A DNA stretch of 64,000 nt from NCBI GenBank assembly GCA_037043015.1, contig CM073328.1:11257495-11321494 (forward strand). The letters run 5' to 3'. The DNA is from Bryum argenteum (lineage: Eukaryota > Streptophyta > Bryopsida > Bryales > Bryaceae). Shown piece after piece: positions 11,430-23,399 of this stretch (the stretch's first letter is position 1; every line of letters starts with the position of its first letter). The notes under the pieces were generated by a model. The model ran no database searches, was not told the DNA's origin, and saw only the letters and a list, made by a program, of their open reading frames with translations. A program made the position numbers and the translations under genes.

Positions 11430-12228
11430 TTATTATCACCACTTGGCGCTAAACATCGTCATTTCTCTATCTTGCATGCCGCGCCTCTGAATACCTTATT
11501 CCGTCCACTTGCCACCAGAACCCCCACCGACCACCTTGTGTTGGGCGTCGGTGTCGCAATCCAGTCCTCAATCACTACGAACACTTATTTGCATGCTTCA
11601 ACATTTCTCAAGGTAACACTCTTGTTTTAATATCGTCTGCAATTGTCACTTGTCGTGCTGCAGGCTAGATTGTCCAAATCTTTAGGCAGGACTTTCCCTA
11701 CATTCCTCAGTCAATCCCTATTGCATGTGCCATATTTCAATTGACACCGGTCCATGCCTAAGTGGTTGAATGTGGTGTTGGAGTTGAACGGGGTCCTCTA
11801 TTTCACTACCCCTATGTCTCCCGCGCCCTCCCAGTACCTTATATTTTCCGATCCCATACACCCTCATGTTCTTTTCTCCACTATTCTCACCGTAGTTGCT
11901 AACACGGTAGTATACTGTCGTCCTGGACTTACCCCTTCTTTAATGTGTTAGAACGTTTCTGTCACATCCACGTCTGGAGTATCCTTTATCTTGAGGTTGT
12001 CCACGGTCCCTGCTATTTTCTTTTCTCTAAAACTGCTGTCGTCCCGCAAATTATATTAGCTTCAAACTCCTGCGATGGACTCTTGCTGAAGAATTACTCG
12101 AAGGCCATGTACCCTGGCAGGACTAATCCCATCCTACTTAAATATCTGCGTCGGCGTGTCCTCACTAGAAGGAATGCTAATTTCAACCCCAGAATTAGCA
12201 TCATGATAAATAGGGTAGAAGCACACTA
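11430..12228 (+). pseudogene. FCP1/NIF-like phosphatase relic
   Basis: Pieces of a HAD-type FCP1-homology (NLI-interacting factor) domain are visible in shifting frames. At 11758-11830 there is WLNVVLELNGVL, matching the family's nucleophile strand but with Glu where catalytic Asp is expected. At 11900-11940 a CRPGL segment matches the following RPG motif. At 11945-12228 another frame reads FCHIHVW and then SCDGLL, MYPGRTNPILLKYLRR and a final SIMIN, matching the distal part of the domain. Here the usual Asp-Asp of the last motif is lost. Stops, a frame change and the missing catalytic residues show it is dead. A possible intron lies at about 11611-11663. Confidence 0.45.
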
Positions 12229-12240
12229 AGGGTGTACAAA

Positions 12241-13074
12241 AAGGTTGTCACAAAGTGCAGTTTCTGAAGTTTCAAGCATTCAATATGTTGTAGAGTTTAA
12301 AGTTCTATGTTTTTGAGGGATATTATACAAAAATATGGTTGTATATATAGATGTGCAACTAGTAAGATAAAGCCTATTAATAGTCTCCTCATGGTTTGGC
12401 CGTAGTGAGTATATTTATACACCAAGGTTGTGACTGCCATAGTATATTTTTTTTGTAAATAGACTTCATTCTGTTGGTTTTTGTTATTAGTTTTTAATTT
12501 CCTCTTCGTAATAAGTGTAATATATGTTTAGGAAGCACATTGTGTAAGGGAATTCGTACAATATTGCAATCTAATCAACGGTTATGAGGAAATTAGGGTT
12601 TTTTTTTCAAAGTGGCTCAAACATAGGGAAATTTGTTTTTTTTTTAGATTTTCGAATTTGGTTGTATAGAAAAGATAGCATTTCGAGTGGGCTTCTCAAA
12701 ACAGCTCCCTGTAGAAGTTGTTTTGTGCGAGATTTCACAAAGTTTACTAATCTCAGGAATTGGGAGGGACATGTACCAGTTGTACTACTGCAGTACTTCA
12801 AGATACTCGCTGAGGTCAGTGCGCCAATGTTTTAGCGCCACGTGGCTTGGAAGATCGGAAGTCAGGGCTGACAGCCCATTCATTCGTGTACTTTTGGCGT
12901 CTATACCCGGATCTAATATTGAATATAGCGAACCTGCGAACCTGACATACCGTCATTCTGAGCATAATTATTTATGAGGATACGGAACCTCGGCGGCTGA
13001 TGCAACGTCGCTGGAGAGTAGCCTGTTTGTCTCTCTCGTTTCATGCTTGAATGCGGCTCAGGACGTTGCGTTTT
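12241..13074. other. Intergenic, no clear feature
   Basis: AT-rich DNA with short overlapping open stretches at 12584-12977 that show no recognisable protein. It probably contains the promoter region of the next plus-strand gene. Confidence 0.5.
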
Positions 13075-13130
13075 TTGTGCATGCGCGCTTTTTTCTGTGC
13101 ATGCGCGCGTTTTTTTGTGCATGCCTGAAG
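13073..13130. repeat. Short tandem TGTGCATGCGCGC + T-run
   Basis: Three consecutive 19-20 bp units, each with GTGCATGC(GCGC) followed by a run of T, end about 25 bp before the start codon of the DDE-like gene. They probably lie in its 5' leader. Confidence 0.8.
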
Positions 13131-13152
13131 TTGTGAACGTGTTTCTTTCAAG

Positions 13153-16100
13153 ATGGGCAACGCAAGAGCTGAAGATTGTCGCCGGGGTGTAAAGAGACCT
13201 GGACCTGCTCAGAGAGAGAGACAGGAAGCCGAGGATTCTATCGTGGCTGCAAGAGAAAAAGCAGCAGAACGCCAACGACAATGCAGGGCAAAGAAGAGGC
13301 TTCTGCAAGGAAGATCAGAACAGTTAGTGAGAGAGTGTGCTGAATCGGAAATTCCATGTCGGCGGGAAGTTTTGCGAGTGTCAAGCACAATTCGTTCTCT
13401 CATTGTTGATAGCTTGGATAACGAGTCTTTTGGTCCAGAGTTTCGAAAGGCTGTCTTAGATTCTGTTTTGAACAGTAATGCAATTTCTTTACACTTGCCG
13501 GAATATTACTTAGAAGCCAAAGCTACTCATGCGTTTGTCCAGTCTTACAGGAAAGAGTTGGAATTGTTGAAGAATCCATCCTCGAAAGAGAAGTTGGTTA
13601 GAAAGAAAACCTTGCTAGAAGCGGCTGTGAGATCTGATACGGCTGGAGTTCTTGCCCTGTCGAGGGTGTTGGGCACAAGAGCCAGAAATATCACGTCTGC
13701 GATACATCGACGTCGGACTCTTGAATCGAATGGATCATCTATTTTTAAGCTGCCTGAGAGGAGAAGAAGGGAAGGTGTTCCGAGTGGAACTAAAGAGCTT
13801 GTGATTGCTTGGTGGACTTCAGAAACGCGTGTGAGTCCCAACAAAAAGGATGTTACTAGAAAGAGGTTGGGGCCAAAAGTATATGAGCAACACGCTACGC
13901 ACCTTCTACTGGAGAGTCAGGTAAGGAATTTCACTATTCCTTCCTCACGTTTATTGAATTTGCTTTGGACTTCATGAACATTCTGCAAAGTTGTTTGTTG
14001 TCAACTCTTGCATTAGGGTTTAATCACTCTTAACATGTCATTGACGTTGTTGATAGCTTGATGTTTGGATAGTATTGTTGTACCTGAATTTTAGGAGGCC
14101 TATATAATGCTAGGCCTCTTTCATGTATACATGGTAATGCTAATCTACGTTGTCACACCCTGTAGTATACAGAATAACCTTCGCAGTGTAGCTTTTGTGG
14201 TGTTAATAACCATGTAAGACATTTCATAGTAGTGGTAGTACTTTTAACATACTGTTAAAGGCTTATTACTCTGCATAAGATACTTTAGTAGTGTCTTAGA
14301 TTCTAGATTGAAGTATCTGTATTCTGAATTTGTAACTTATAGTATGCATGCATAGTACTACAACATATTTCACATAGATGTTGTCGTACTACTTTTGTAC
14401 AAGTGGTGTGTAATGAATACATTAGATACCTTGTTAGTGTCTAAGATCCCTTGTCTAAAGTCCATGTACTACGAATTCTACCGCACAATATGCATTTGTA
14501 GCACTGACATATACCTTAGTCTATAAAGTCATTGCCTCGAGTATATGCAACATGAAGAGTGTAAAAAAAGTCCATAATAACCACGTATTGCAAATGGTGA
14601 TCCTGGAAATGCTGAACTGACGGCAACGGTTATATCATAAGATGAGTCTTGGTTATTGTCCTCGTAACACATGGCAGCTGTAGATTTGACTCCTCATGTT
14701 GATTTATTATGTTAGGTCCCCCTTTAACTAGTTAATTGAATTTGCATAGAAGTTTATTGAATTTTGTTGCAATCGTGATTGCCTTATTTGCATTTACCTT
14801 GGGGTGATGCGTAACGGCATCAGATGTATCATTTCTAGGTTTACAAATGAGAAGTTGTTGTATTTAGATTGCAGTAGAATTAAGAGGTTGTCACTATGTA
14901 GTACATCATATTCCAGAGATTATTGCATGTTGGAAGTCTGAATTGTAGTCTCTGAAATAATGCAATTGGAGTATGTTGAAGTCCGTGTATTATGATTTGT
15001 TAACTAATAGTACGAATAGGCTGCTCTTCAATATACTTCAGGAGGAGATGTGTATAGATTGTGTCGAATTTGTAGTTAATGTGTAGTCCTGACTCTACTT
15101 TTAGGTAATGATCAGGTGTACCATTGGTGTATTATGATAGTCCAGTTTAGTCCTTGATATATTCTTAGGTATTTTTAGTGTGAAAATGGAGTGGAATATT
15201 TAGTATTCATTAGTCATTACTCTACATTGATGTACTGGATTTACTCCCACATTAACCTATTTACTTTACACATACACCAACTGAAGTATGTGATAGTACT
15301 AATTAAGTGTGCCATCGTCTGAAATGAATTGTGCAGGCTTCATTCTTTGATCGTTTCGTTCAATCCCAACCAGAAACAAGCATTTCCCTGCGTGCATTTG
15401 AGTGCCTGAAGCCTTTCTTTGTGAAGAAATGCAAAGACAGAAATGTCTGTTGCTGCAAGTATCATGTTGAGATAGACATGCTTCGGGAGGCAGTCAATAC
15501 ACTGAGGGATGCAATGAAGGGAGTACACACTTATATTCATTGTACTTGTTCCTGTCTTGTTTGCAACTATTCAGATGGGGATTCATGTTGTGCTCATTTG
15601 AGCAAATGTGATGGTGTTACGAAATTTTGGGAGCAAATTGTATGTCCAAAAGGGGAATCTGAGGAGTTTCATAAGCTTGACTGTTTAATGGGTTCATGTT
15701 CAGATTGTGGTGTTTCTTCTCTTCCCTTGTGTCCATTAGACGTGGATGATCCAGCATTCAAACTAAAGTGGAGGTGCTTCAGCTATCAAGTCGTGGGAGT
15801 AAACGATGATGGTCAACCTAGAAAACGAATCCAGGAAGTTTTCATGGAAACTTCTTCTGCTGAATTTCTTCTGTATTTGAAGCCAAAGTTGCAGGAGTTT
15901 GTTACTCACAATTTTGTTGCTAGGTGGCAAGATGTAGAATGTAGAGTTAGTATGAGGGAGTTACCTGCTGATGTTATCCTCTCCCACGTAGATTTTGCCG
16001 AGAATTACTCATTTAAAATCCAAAATGAGATTCAGTCTATGCATTGGCATTCCTCCCAGATAACTATCCTTGTTCACATAACATACAGAGTAGACCCCCT

Positions 16101-17226
16101 AACTAATAACATTGTGAAGGAAAGCCATTTCTATGTGTCAGATGACAAAACTCATGACACGTTGTTCGTTCAGCATTGTTTCTTGCAACATTGGAAGTGG
16201 TTGCAAGTGCAAGGTGTTAATCCATCACGTCATTGGGTTTGGAGTGATGGTTGTGCAGGGCAATTCAAAGGTGCAAGGCCCATGTACTTTGTTAGCAGAT
16301 ATCCAGGACTAACGGGCGGGTGTGTTATGTCTTGGAACTTTTTTGGAACAGGGCACGGGAAAGGGGAGTGGGACGGAGCCGGTGCTGTGGTGAAGAGAGC
16401 TTTGCGAACGGAGCAATTGCACAACCCCTGGCGAAAGCTACAAGATGCTGAGGACGCGGTTGATTTTTCGCAAGAGACTATGGAGGGCATGGTGGAGAAT
16501 GGAGCACACAAAACAATATCTTATAGATACTTCCACCTTGTTAGGCCTGATGAGGTGGATCGTGGGCATTTGCATGGTTGTGACACCATTGGAGGTTCAA
16601 GAAAACTGCACTCCATCCAGGGAGTGTCCAGTTCTGATCCAACCTTGCTTATGGTAAGAAATTTGTCGTGTTTCTGTTCTCCTTGCATGGAGAGTGAGTG
16701 GGGAGCTTGTGAGAAGATTGGCCATGTCCAGCCCTGGAGAATCTTGAAGCTTGTGCCATCAGATGTGCATTTCGTAAGGGAGCAAATGACTTTTGGGCAG
16801 CTTCAAGATGGAGATGAGGAGCCTTGGGACTATGCCACCGAGGAAACTCTTGGAGATTTGGTTGAAGCAGGGGACAATTTTGCTGTGCCAGCGCTTGAAG
16901 GCAATACAGAAAAGGTGGACTTCTACATCCTTCAGTGCCAAAAGAAGAAACAGATGGTAAGGGAGAAATTTAGATGTGCTTGGGGTGGGGAGTTTGATGT
17001 AGGGGAGTATGTAATTGCCGGGACGTATTACCAAAAGTGGGGAAATTCTAGAAATTCCTATGTCTACTTAAGGAATTCTCGAATTGCTTACATAAATGCC
17101 ACATTGGTTCTAGCTTGTAAATTTCTGATGGTCCCAGCTGCTCATAGGATAAAGGGGGATGAGCCTGTGTACCAATTGGACTTAGAAACAATAGATGTGA
17201 TAACGACCAGCCTAGAGGCTTTGTAA
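13153..17226 (+). CDS. DDE-nuclease-like (transposase-derived?) protein, 2 exons, 885 aa
   Basis: Two exons, 13153-13920 and 15337-17226, join in phase 0 across a 1416-bp GT-AG intron (GTAAGG donor, TTGTGCAG acceptor) and encode about 885 residues. The N-terminal region (residues ~25-60) is basic and rich in Arg/Gln, like a bZIP basic region but without the invariant Asn. Residues 200-260 hold a helical linker ending TRKRLGPKVYEQH. Exon 2 begins with a Cys/His-rich segment (CCCKYH, CTCSCLVC, then C-x2-C pairs), probably zinc-binding. It continues into a nuclease-like core: VDFAENY (Asp ~475), WSDGCAGQFK (Asp ~560) and GHGKGEWDG (~595-603). I recall this arrangement from uncharacterised DDE-type proteins of animals and non-seed plants. 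The frame is intact, and no terminal inverted repeats were found around it. It could be a live transposase or a domesticated gene. Confidence 0.75.
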
Positions 17227-18368
17227 TTAAAATTTATGCTGAAGTTTTTCAACTTCTTTTCAAGGGCAGCCTTTGGCTTGCTTTCCAGATGTGAGGAGCA
17301 CTCGTCATGGGAAGACTTGTTGGAGTCATATGCATGAAATAGCCTGATTTGCATTTATTTAGGAGATAAGGCACGTGTTAATTATTGGCTCATTCGATTG
17401 TTGTGGTCCTTGTTCTCCTTTTATGTTACGAATAGGTGAAGTATTACATAAGGCAAAAGTTTTATCTTGGACTTCTTAGTATCCTTTATTGAATTGGACG
17501 TATCCGGATTTCAGTGAAAGTTAGTTCTTTCTAGTTACACTGTCAATGTACAATGAGGTAAAATGGTAGGATCCAGCAGTATATGGGGGTTTGTGTAAGG
17601 TAGTGCAAAAGTAGGCATATGGTAGTGTAAGATGATATTACCATTGTACAACTGATTTGATTCACCCTTGACATTGAAATTCATAAAAGGGAAACCCTGA
17701 ATCTGGAACTATGTAATACTTGCACGATTCTGAATTCGGAATTACACTTTTGTAATACTTTGTAATACTTGCCCGATTCTGAGCATTTTCATATGACAAA
17801 TAGCTTTTAATGCCTAATCACAAGCAATATGCTTTTGAAGTCATAGGGCCTTCCATAGTAATTTGATAAGAAAACAAATGGCCTTAGCATACTTTCCCAT
17901 CATTAACAATCGGGTGGCCCAAAATTCTAAACCACCAACATACACCAACAATTGTACACGCCTTCGACAATCATGAATGAAAAGAATGTGTAAACGAAAG
18001 TATTTATTCATATAAATCTGAGGATGCATGAAGCAACGTCCCCAGCCCCAGAACTTTACAGAGTCAAAAACCACCGAGCATCTCAATGCCATAACATCTC
18101 CACAGATAGCCCCATTGCACTTCGCCTTCCTCTTCAGCCATATCTCCATCCGCCTTCCCCTTCTCACAACAAGTTTTATTCTCACAACCTTAATTAACTG
18201 TACAAAAACTAGAAATAAAACTATGCACATCAAATTCTAATCCTACTATCATAATAAAAATACAGTGTCTATTGAACTGTAAGAAATGTCCACCGTTCAG
18301 TGTTCGTAAACTGATCAAATGGGCTCCGATTTACGAAAGCTGAACAATGCCCACTGAGTAAGGACAAT
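17227..18368. other. 3' flank and convergent intergenic spacer
   Basis: Holds the 3' ends of the converging DDE-like (plus) and SUVR-like (minus) genes. Short direct repeats TTTGTAATACTT appear at about 17750-17775. No other feature seen. Confidence 0.5.
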
Positions 18369-19748
18369 TTACCGTAACTTGGACCTGCAGAAAATACTGC
18401 CACACACATGGGAATGAAGCAACGGGATGATCATCATCTTCAAAGTCTATCCCATAGTCCCATGTGAGCTCCTCCCCTTCAAGTACTTCGCGGTTCGTAA
18501 AAAATGCAACCTGTGAGCAATCCGCATTAAGTTAAACGTGGCCTGAAACCTCAACCAAAGATTTGGAAAAAAAAAAATACAATAAGTACACAATGATATG
18601 CTAGGCTCATTCCACAATCACAAAGCCTCACGTGGTAATAGCCTATTCTGATGTTATCGTGTAAAACAGGCAAGGCCACCAAGTTCGCATCAAAGCACCT
18701 GCAAATAAACGCCTATGCAATGAGAACTTCGAGAATTTTAGAGCATCACCAGCAGCATGTTCGTAAACAAAACCGTGATTGACTAGGATACTCACCTGTG
18801 ATTCAAGAACCTTGCGATATTACCGAATGTTGACGCGTCTATACACAGAGCCTCATCATCATTTAATTCATTTTCCGGTCTCCAATCAGAATCCAGGTTC
18901 ATTGCATACTTCCCCTTTCCTTTCCGGGTTGATAATTCCTGATTCGTGACGATTTCCCCAACGTATTCGAATACGAATGTGCCTGCCATCAAATTTTTGA
19001 GGGACTTGATGCCCCATTCCTTTTCTGGGCCGGTCCAATAAACCTACAATTGGCCACACAGACGGGATTCTTGGTACATCCAATCCTAAACTGGTGGTAA
19101 GAAAAGGAGCATGCAAAAGCAGAGAGGTGAGATATTATACATTGAGTTTTTTAGTTATTGATTGCTGCACTACACGATTTGTACAACGACGTCTTGGGCA
19201 GGAGCAAGAATTTCCACACTCCTTCAAAAAAGTCAACGTCACATGCCCGTTACATTCTCCATACTCGGATCTGTTACAATTCAATTTGTCGCAATACTCA
19301 AACAGATCTTCGTCTTCTGCTGCTACTTCCCGTGCAGCCTAAATTCAGCAATAACTTCCAAGTATATTAGTAACCCAATCAAACATTTGATAGAAGCAAA
19401 TGAATGCATCGAAAAAAAATACTCATCAAATTTTAAAAGGTTAAGTGATTGTACCATATCGATGTAATGAGGATGAAGTAGGCCTTCGTTAGTGTAAGGA
19501 GCTAATCCACCACCGCTATAGGCACTGCAGGAGCACTCTCCAACACCACAATCTGAATCACATTTACTGCAAAACACACCCTTCACTACAGTTGGGTTCA
19601 AAGTTGATACTGAATTGTGAAATTTGTTGTTCCGGATGTATGTGAAAGGTTTGGGAAATTCGTCAGTGCCTTCTCTGCTCGTTACAAGGACAGGAATATT
19701 TTCGACACCCAAAGAAATATCATAAGATGAAATCCGTTGAGCCACAAC
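18369..19748 (-). CDS. SUVR-type SET-domain histone methyltransferase (C-terminal exons), frameshift in post-SET
   Basis: Five minus-strand exons, 19455-19748, 19141-19338, 18796-19043, 18632-18698 and 18369-18510, have matching phases. In order they give a pre-SET Cys cluster (CSKC, CGVGECSC, then CSCPRRRCTNRVVQ), the SET core (GTFVFEYVGEI), the SUVR-style catalytic motif RFLNHRCFDAN, and the ELTWDYG motif. SUVR proteins methylate histone H3 lysine 9 and act in transposon silencing. The post-SET motif C-x-C-GS-x2-C-R is split. After SFPCV the main frame loses it at a GTGTGTG run near 18409-18415, while CGSIFCRSKLR and a stop lie in the next frame. Either two bases are missing or the protein has a changed tail. 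No WIYLD or other N-terminal SUVR exon is visible upstream; a different gene lies there instead. Confidence 0.8.
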
Positions 19749-20146
19749 CTGCATGGCAAATCTTGCAACCGGTAAAAGAAAGACAAGGCAACCCAAAGTA
19801 TAATCTATTTGGGAACACAAAGAGAAAAGTTCTAGATTGTGTACCTCACTTGAGAAATGCAGCCCAATGACTAATGATCGGTGCATCATGATGCTACATT
19901 AGTAATGTGGGCTATCCATGGGGATGTGAACCAACTCAAAATATCATAAAATGATGGATGCAAATACCCAACCATCAAAATACATGAGACCTCATCCCAT
20001 TATGCACTTCCTAATGCAGTGCATCAACACACCTATATGCAACACACATAACCCACCTCCTTCTAAGAAACATGTCTGCATACACAGACTTCCCCATTCC
20101 CACATGTCAAGCAAACTTTGATCTATTTCTTCAAGGTTCGCTTTAC

Positions 20147-23100
20147 CTTGGCAGGAAGGTTTTGAGCAAAACCATCGAGCGTCATGTTATCATCCTCTTC
20201 GACGTTGGTGTCATCTGCTGCTGCCCCCACCTTCTTCTTCTTCGACTTCTTTGAGCCACTCCCAGTCACCTCCTAAGATTCGGAAGGCCCATCTGCACGG
20301 GTCCTAACCTTCTCGGCCTTTCCCTTCTTCCTCGAGTTTGGTGAAGGAGAATCGCCACCTTTGCCAACATCAAAAACCTTCCTTGTCTTTACAGTTGAAG
20401 CTAAGATCTGCCCGGGGACATCCTCAAACGCTGGTGGCCGACGGACTACTCTCTTCGAGCTCCCTTGTTGCTTTGTGAGTTCAGCAATGGTAGCCTTTAA
20501 TCTGGCTACCTCATCTTCATTGGAAACAACCTCCTGCGATTCTTCTTCTGCCATTGCCGATGCAGGCTCAGGGTCCTCAGCAACGTCGTTGTCTGCCTCG
20601 ACCAGGGACTGATCATGCTCACTTGAACCCTGAGAACCGTGTTCTTGGATTTGGTTCCCAGGTGTGCTTTCAAGTAGGTCTTCAGGAGCCTACATAAACA
20701 TAAACACTTGCTAATCAATACACATATTTGGAATAAAAATTGAAGCGAGGTTTATCATGCGGCCACTATACCTCTCTATCAATCCTTTCAGTGCATGGAG
20801 GACCCGGAGCACCAACAACCTCCTTTTCTGTCCCCACAGTTGGGATAAATAACTCCTTTGGTGACATGCTGCATCCAGCAGGGACCTCGAGAGATGTACT
20901 CTTCTCAGAAGACTTCTTCTCAGAGGACTTGTTACTACGGCAATCCTGCACAACCAATGCTTGGAGTGGTGTCTCTACTTCTCTTGTGCTAGTCGGTGGG
21001 GCATGAGTCTGACTTGTCTCTCCCAAGCTGTATGTTCCAGTACAAATGGAAGCTTGACCAAGAATTGGCAGCTGGGAGGAGCCTACATTTTACACCACAA
21101 AGTATGTAAGTGGATTGCATACTGTTATTCTTCGTAGCCTATGAAGTGTAACATGATAGTCCGAGTGATACTAGAACATACTCCAGCATGTGATTGAAAA
21201 TATAGTATAACATATATTAACACAATCCAGCATATACTTACATAGTTTAATGATATATTTATTTAGTGTAAAGAAGCCATAGTCTACATGTACATACCTC
21301 TGATTACATAAAAGACACTCGCAATGGACTCTTGCTCAGTATGTTGAGTGTCTCAGCATATATCAAGAGTACTACCTCGACTATGTCATTGTAGACCTAG
21401 GAACTTATGTTATACCATTACAAACACTTAAACAGACTACAAGTCAACATTCTATTTACCCAAAAGACAGTCCAATAGTATATTCTATTACCATTTAGAA
21501 AATGTAGTGTATATTAATAGACCTGAAGTAGAACAACTGACCTACACAAACTACATTCTGTCTACCAGCAATGTACATCAACTACAACAGTAACAAATTT
21601 CATTCTCATAACACACATAAGACCACAAATAGACATACCATGCATTCAAAAATTTACTACATTGCTTTCGACCCAGACTAGAATACACTAAGTACACAGG
21701 AAGGGAGTGGTGACATACCAATATCCGCACCATTCCGCTTGGCAGCAGCTGTTCTTTCAGAGATGGCGATGTTTCGTTGCTCCTCACAATCCAACGCCTC
21801 AGACTTCTCTTCTAGAATAATTGGATGTTCCCCGAACCCAAAGCTTTTGTACCAATCTGGGTGAACTACATAACACGTGTTTACTACACATTTAACAGAT
21901 GTACTAAACCACGACAAGACACACCATGGGTGGTATGGGTGCCTCCAGCTACAAATCACAATATCATTGTAAGGAAATGGACTCAAACACAAAACACATT
22001 CGGTAATCTTCATAGTATCACCCTCCACTTGCTCTATTTCTGTGGAAAGGCACATGGGGTGGGGTTGCAAGGATAATCCAGGCTTCTGGCTTCGCAAGTT
22101 CGACACCTGCTGGGCCAACATGGATTGCTGACCCACGAGAAACGCCTCCCTGCGTAGCAACTTTTCTTTCTTCGCATCCTTGCTGACCTGCATGGACAAG
22201 AAAGAAATTGATCAAACACAAGCTTAATTACATGAAGCAAAAACAAAAAAGAGGGAGATCAAACATGTGTTGGCTCACCTGCTCATCAAGAAGCGAGTTA
22301 TACTGGATCACGGATTTGGCATTGGCCGAAAGAAACATCTCCAACCCGTACTGCATCTTGGTCGCCTCAGCCTCCACTTCGCAATTCTTTATTGTCACCC
22401 TGAACTCCTCAGCTGTCTGATTCATGTTCTCCACCATCACTCGGACGCCCTCCACCTTCTGATCCAGAGTGCTTTTCCTTGAAGCGATTGAAGATCAATC
22501 TTTCTGACTTCTAGCTCCAACTCCACCAAGCGCTGCATGTCCGAAGTCTCTCGCTTTTTCTTCTCGATCCAGCTCGAGCTTTGTCCTGGTGTGCCTGAAC
22601 CGACCCCTTTGACTTGCAGCTGACTTGGATTGAAATTCACAACGTCACCCTGCATAAGAGTATCTATATCCTCCTCCTCCAGAACGGCACTCAAAGTCCT
22701 ACCACTAAGTGAAGCTTTCATCTCTAAGGCAGTTTTCATCTTTTTCTGCCATGCACTACGCTGGTTTTTATTCGTGATAAAAGCAAAACCCGCCCAATCT
22801 AAATCTAATCCCTTCACTACATCAGCCACAATTCCAATTGCAAACTGCACAGCAATGAGCTTGGTTTTGATAACACACGGTTTTTGATAAACTATGGGGT
22901 ACAATCTAGCAATTGCAGCCTTGACTTTGGAATCTTTGACGTCCCCAATCCAGTATCCGGATTTACCTCGCTGTTGCCCGAACACGGCAGTCAATTCAGA
23001 CTGCAGAACGTTGCCTTGGTGGGAAGCTTTGTGGGGATTGATGCCCGTCCCATTCAGCCCAAAGCTATCCCTGAAATCCTCAAACGATAACGCTGGAGGA

Positions 23101-23255
23101 GGTGCACCTCTGCGCAGGACAGAAATCTTGTCCTCGACATCGTCGATGGTAACAAGCTGGGGCTCTTCTTCGTTGTCAGCAATGGCCGCCGACTTCTTCT
23201 CCTTCTGCCCCCGCTGCACACCCTCTAACGAGGGCTTCTTCTCCTTTTTCACCAT
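20147..23255 (-). CDS. Uncharacterised coiled-coil + Cys/His zinc-module protein, frameshifted
   Basis: Minus-strand exons: 22279-23255, 21719-22187, 20772-21082 and 20147-20689 (stop TAG at 20273-20275). The N-terminus is Lys/Glu-rich. Next comes a globular region (ALSFEDFRDSFG, then YWIGDVKDSKVKAAIARLYP), then a long Glu/Lys/Gln-rich coiled coil. The second exon holds a zinc-finger-like module, CVLCLSP...C...HPYHPWC...C...C followed by HPDWYKSFGF, resembling a RING/PHD-type fold. The last exons are acidic and Ser/Lys-rich with a coiled-coil stretch. Within exon 1, near 22475-22495, coding sense moves to another frame (the LEVRKIDLQ side versus the KSTLDQKVEG side), implying a one-base indel. 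Coding-like sequence also continues in frame past the TAG to a possible donor at 20146. Function unknown; I recall similar zinc-module proteins in bryophytes. Confidence 0.55.
21083..21718 (-). other. Intron of the zinc-module gene
   Basis: 636-bp phase-1 intron with donor GTATGT and an acceptor ending AAATGTAG. AT-rich, no inserted element recognised. Confidence 0.6.
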
Positions 23256-23399
23256 TTCCTCTTCCTCTCAGAACTCCCGAATTTCCTGTCACATGAACAC
23301 AGTGCATTGACAACATTCAATGTTGGAAGCCAGGCAAAGTGCATTCTAACAAGCTAACGAATCAGAAAGCCATCAACAGGCACGTCCAAAAGCTCACCT

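Noticed and set aside
11304..11430. ORF start at 11304 as a separate gene
   Set aside because: No domain and no coding bias. It is probably the flank of the FCP1-like relic.
15340..17034. Minus-strand ORFs opposite the DDE-like gene
   Set aside because: All are short and lie opposite a long conserved frame.
12230..17800. Terminal inverted repeats around the DDE-like gene
   Set aside because: I compared the flanks by eye, including for the CCCTTAAACG motif, and found no matching pair.
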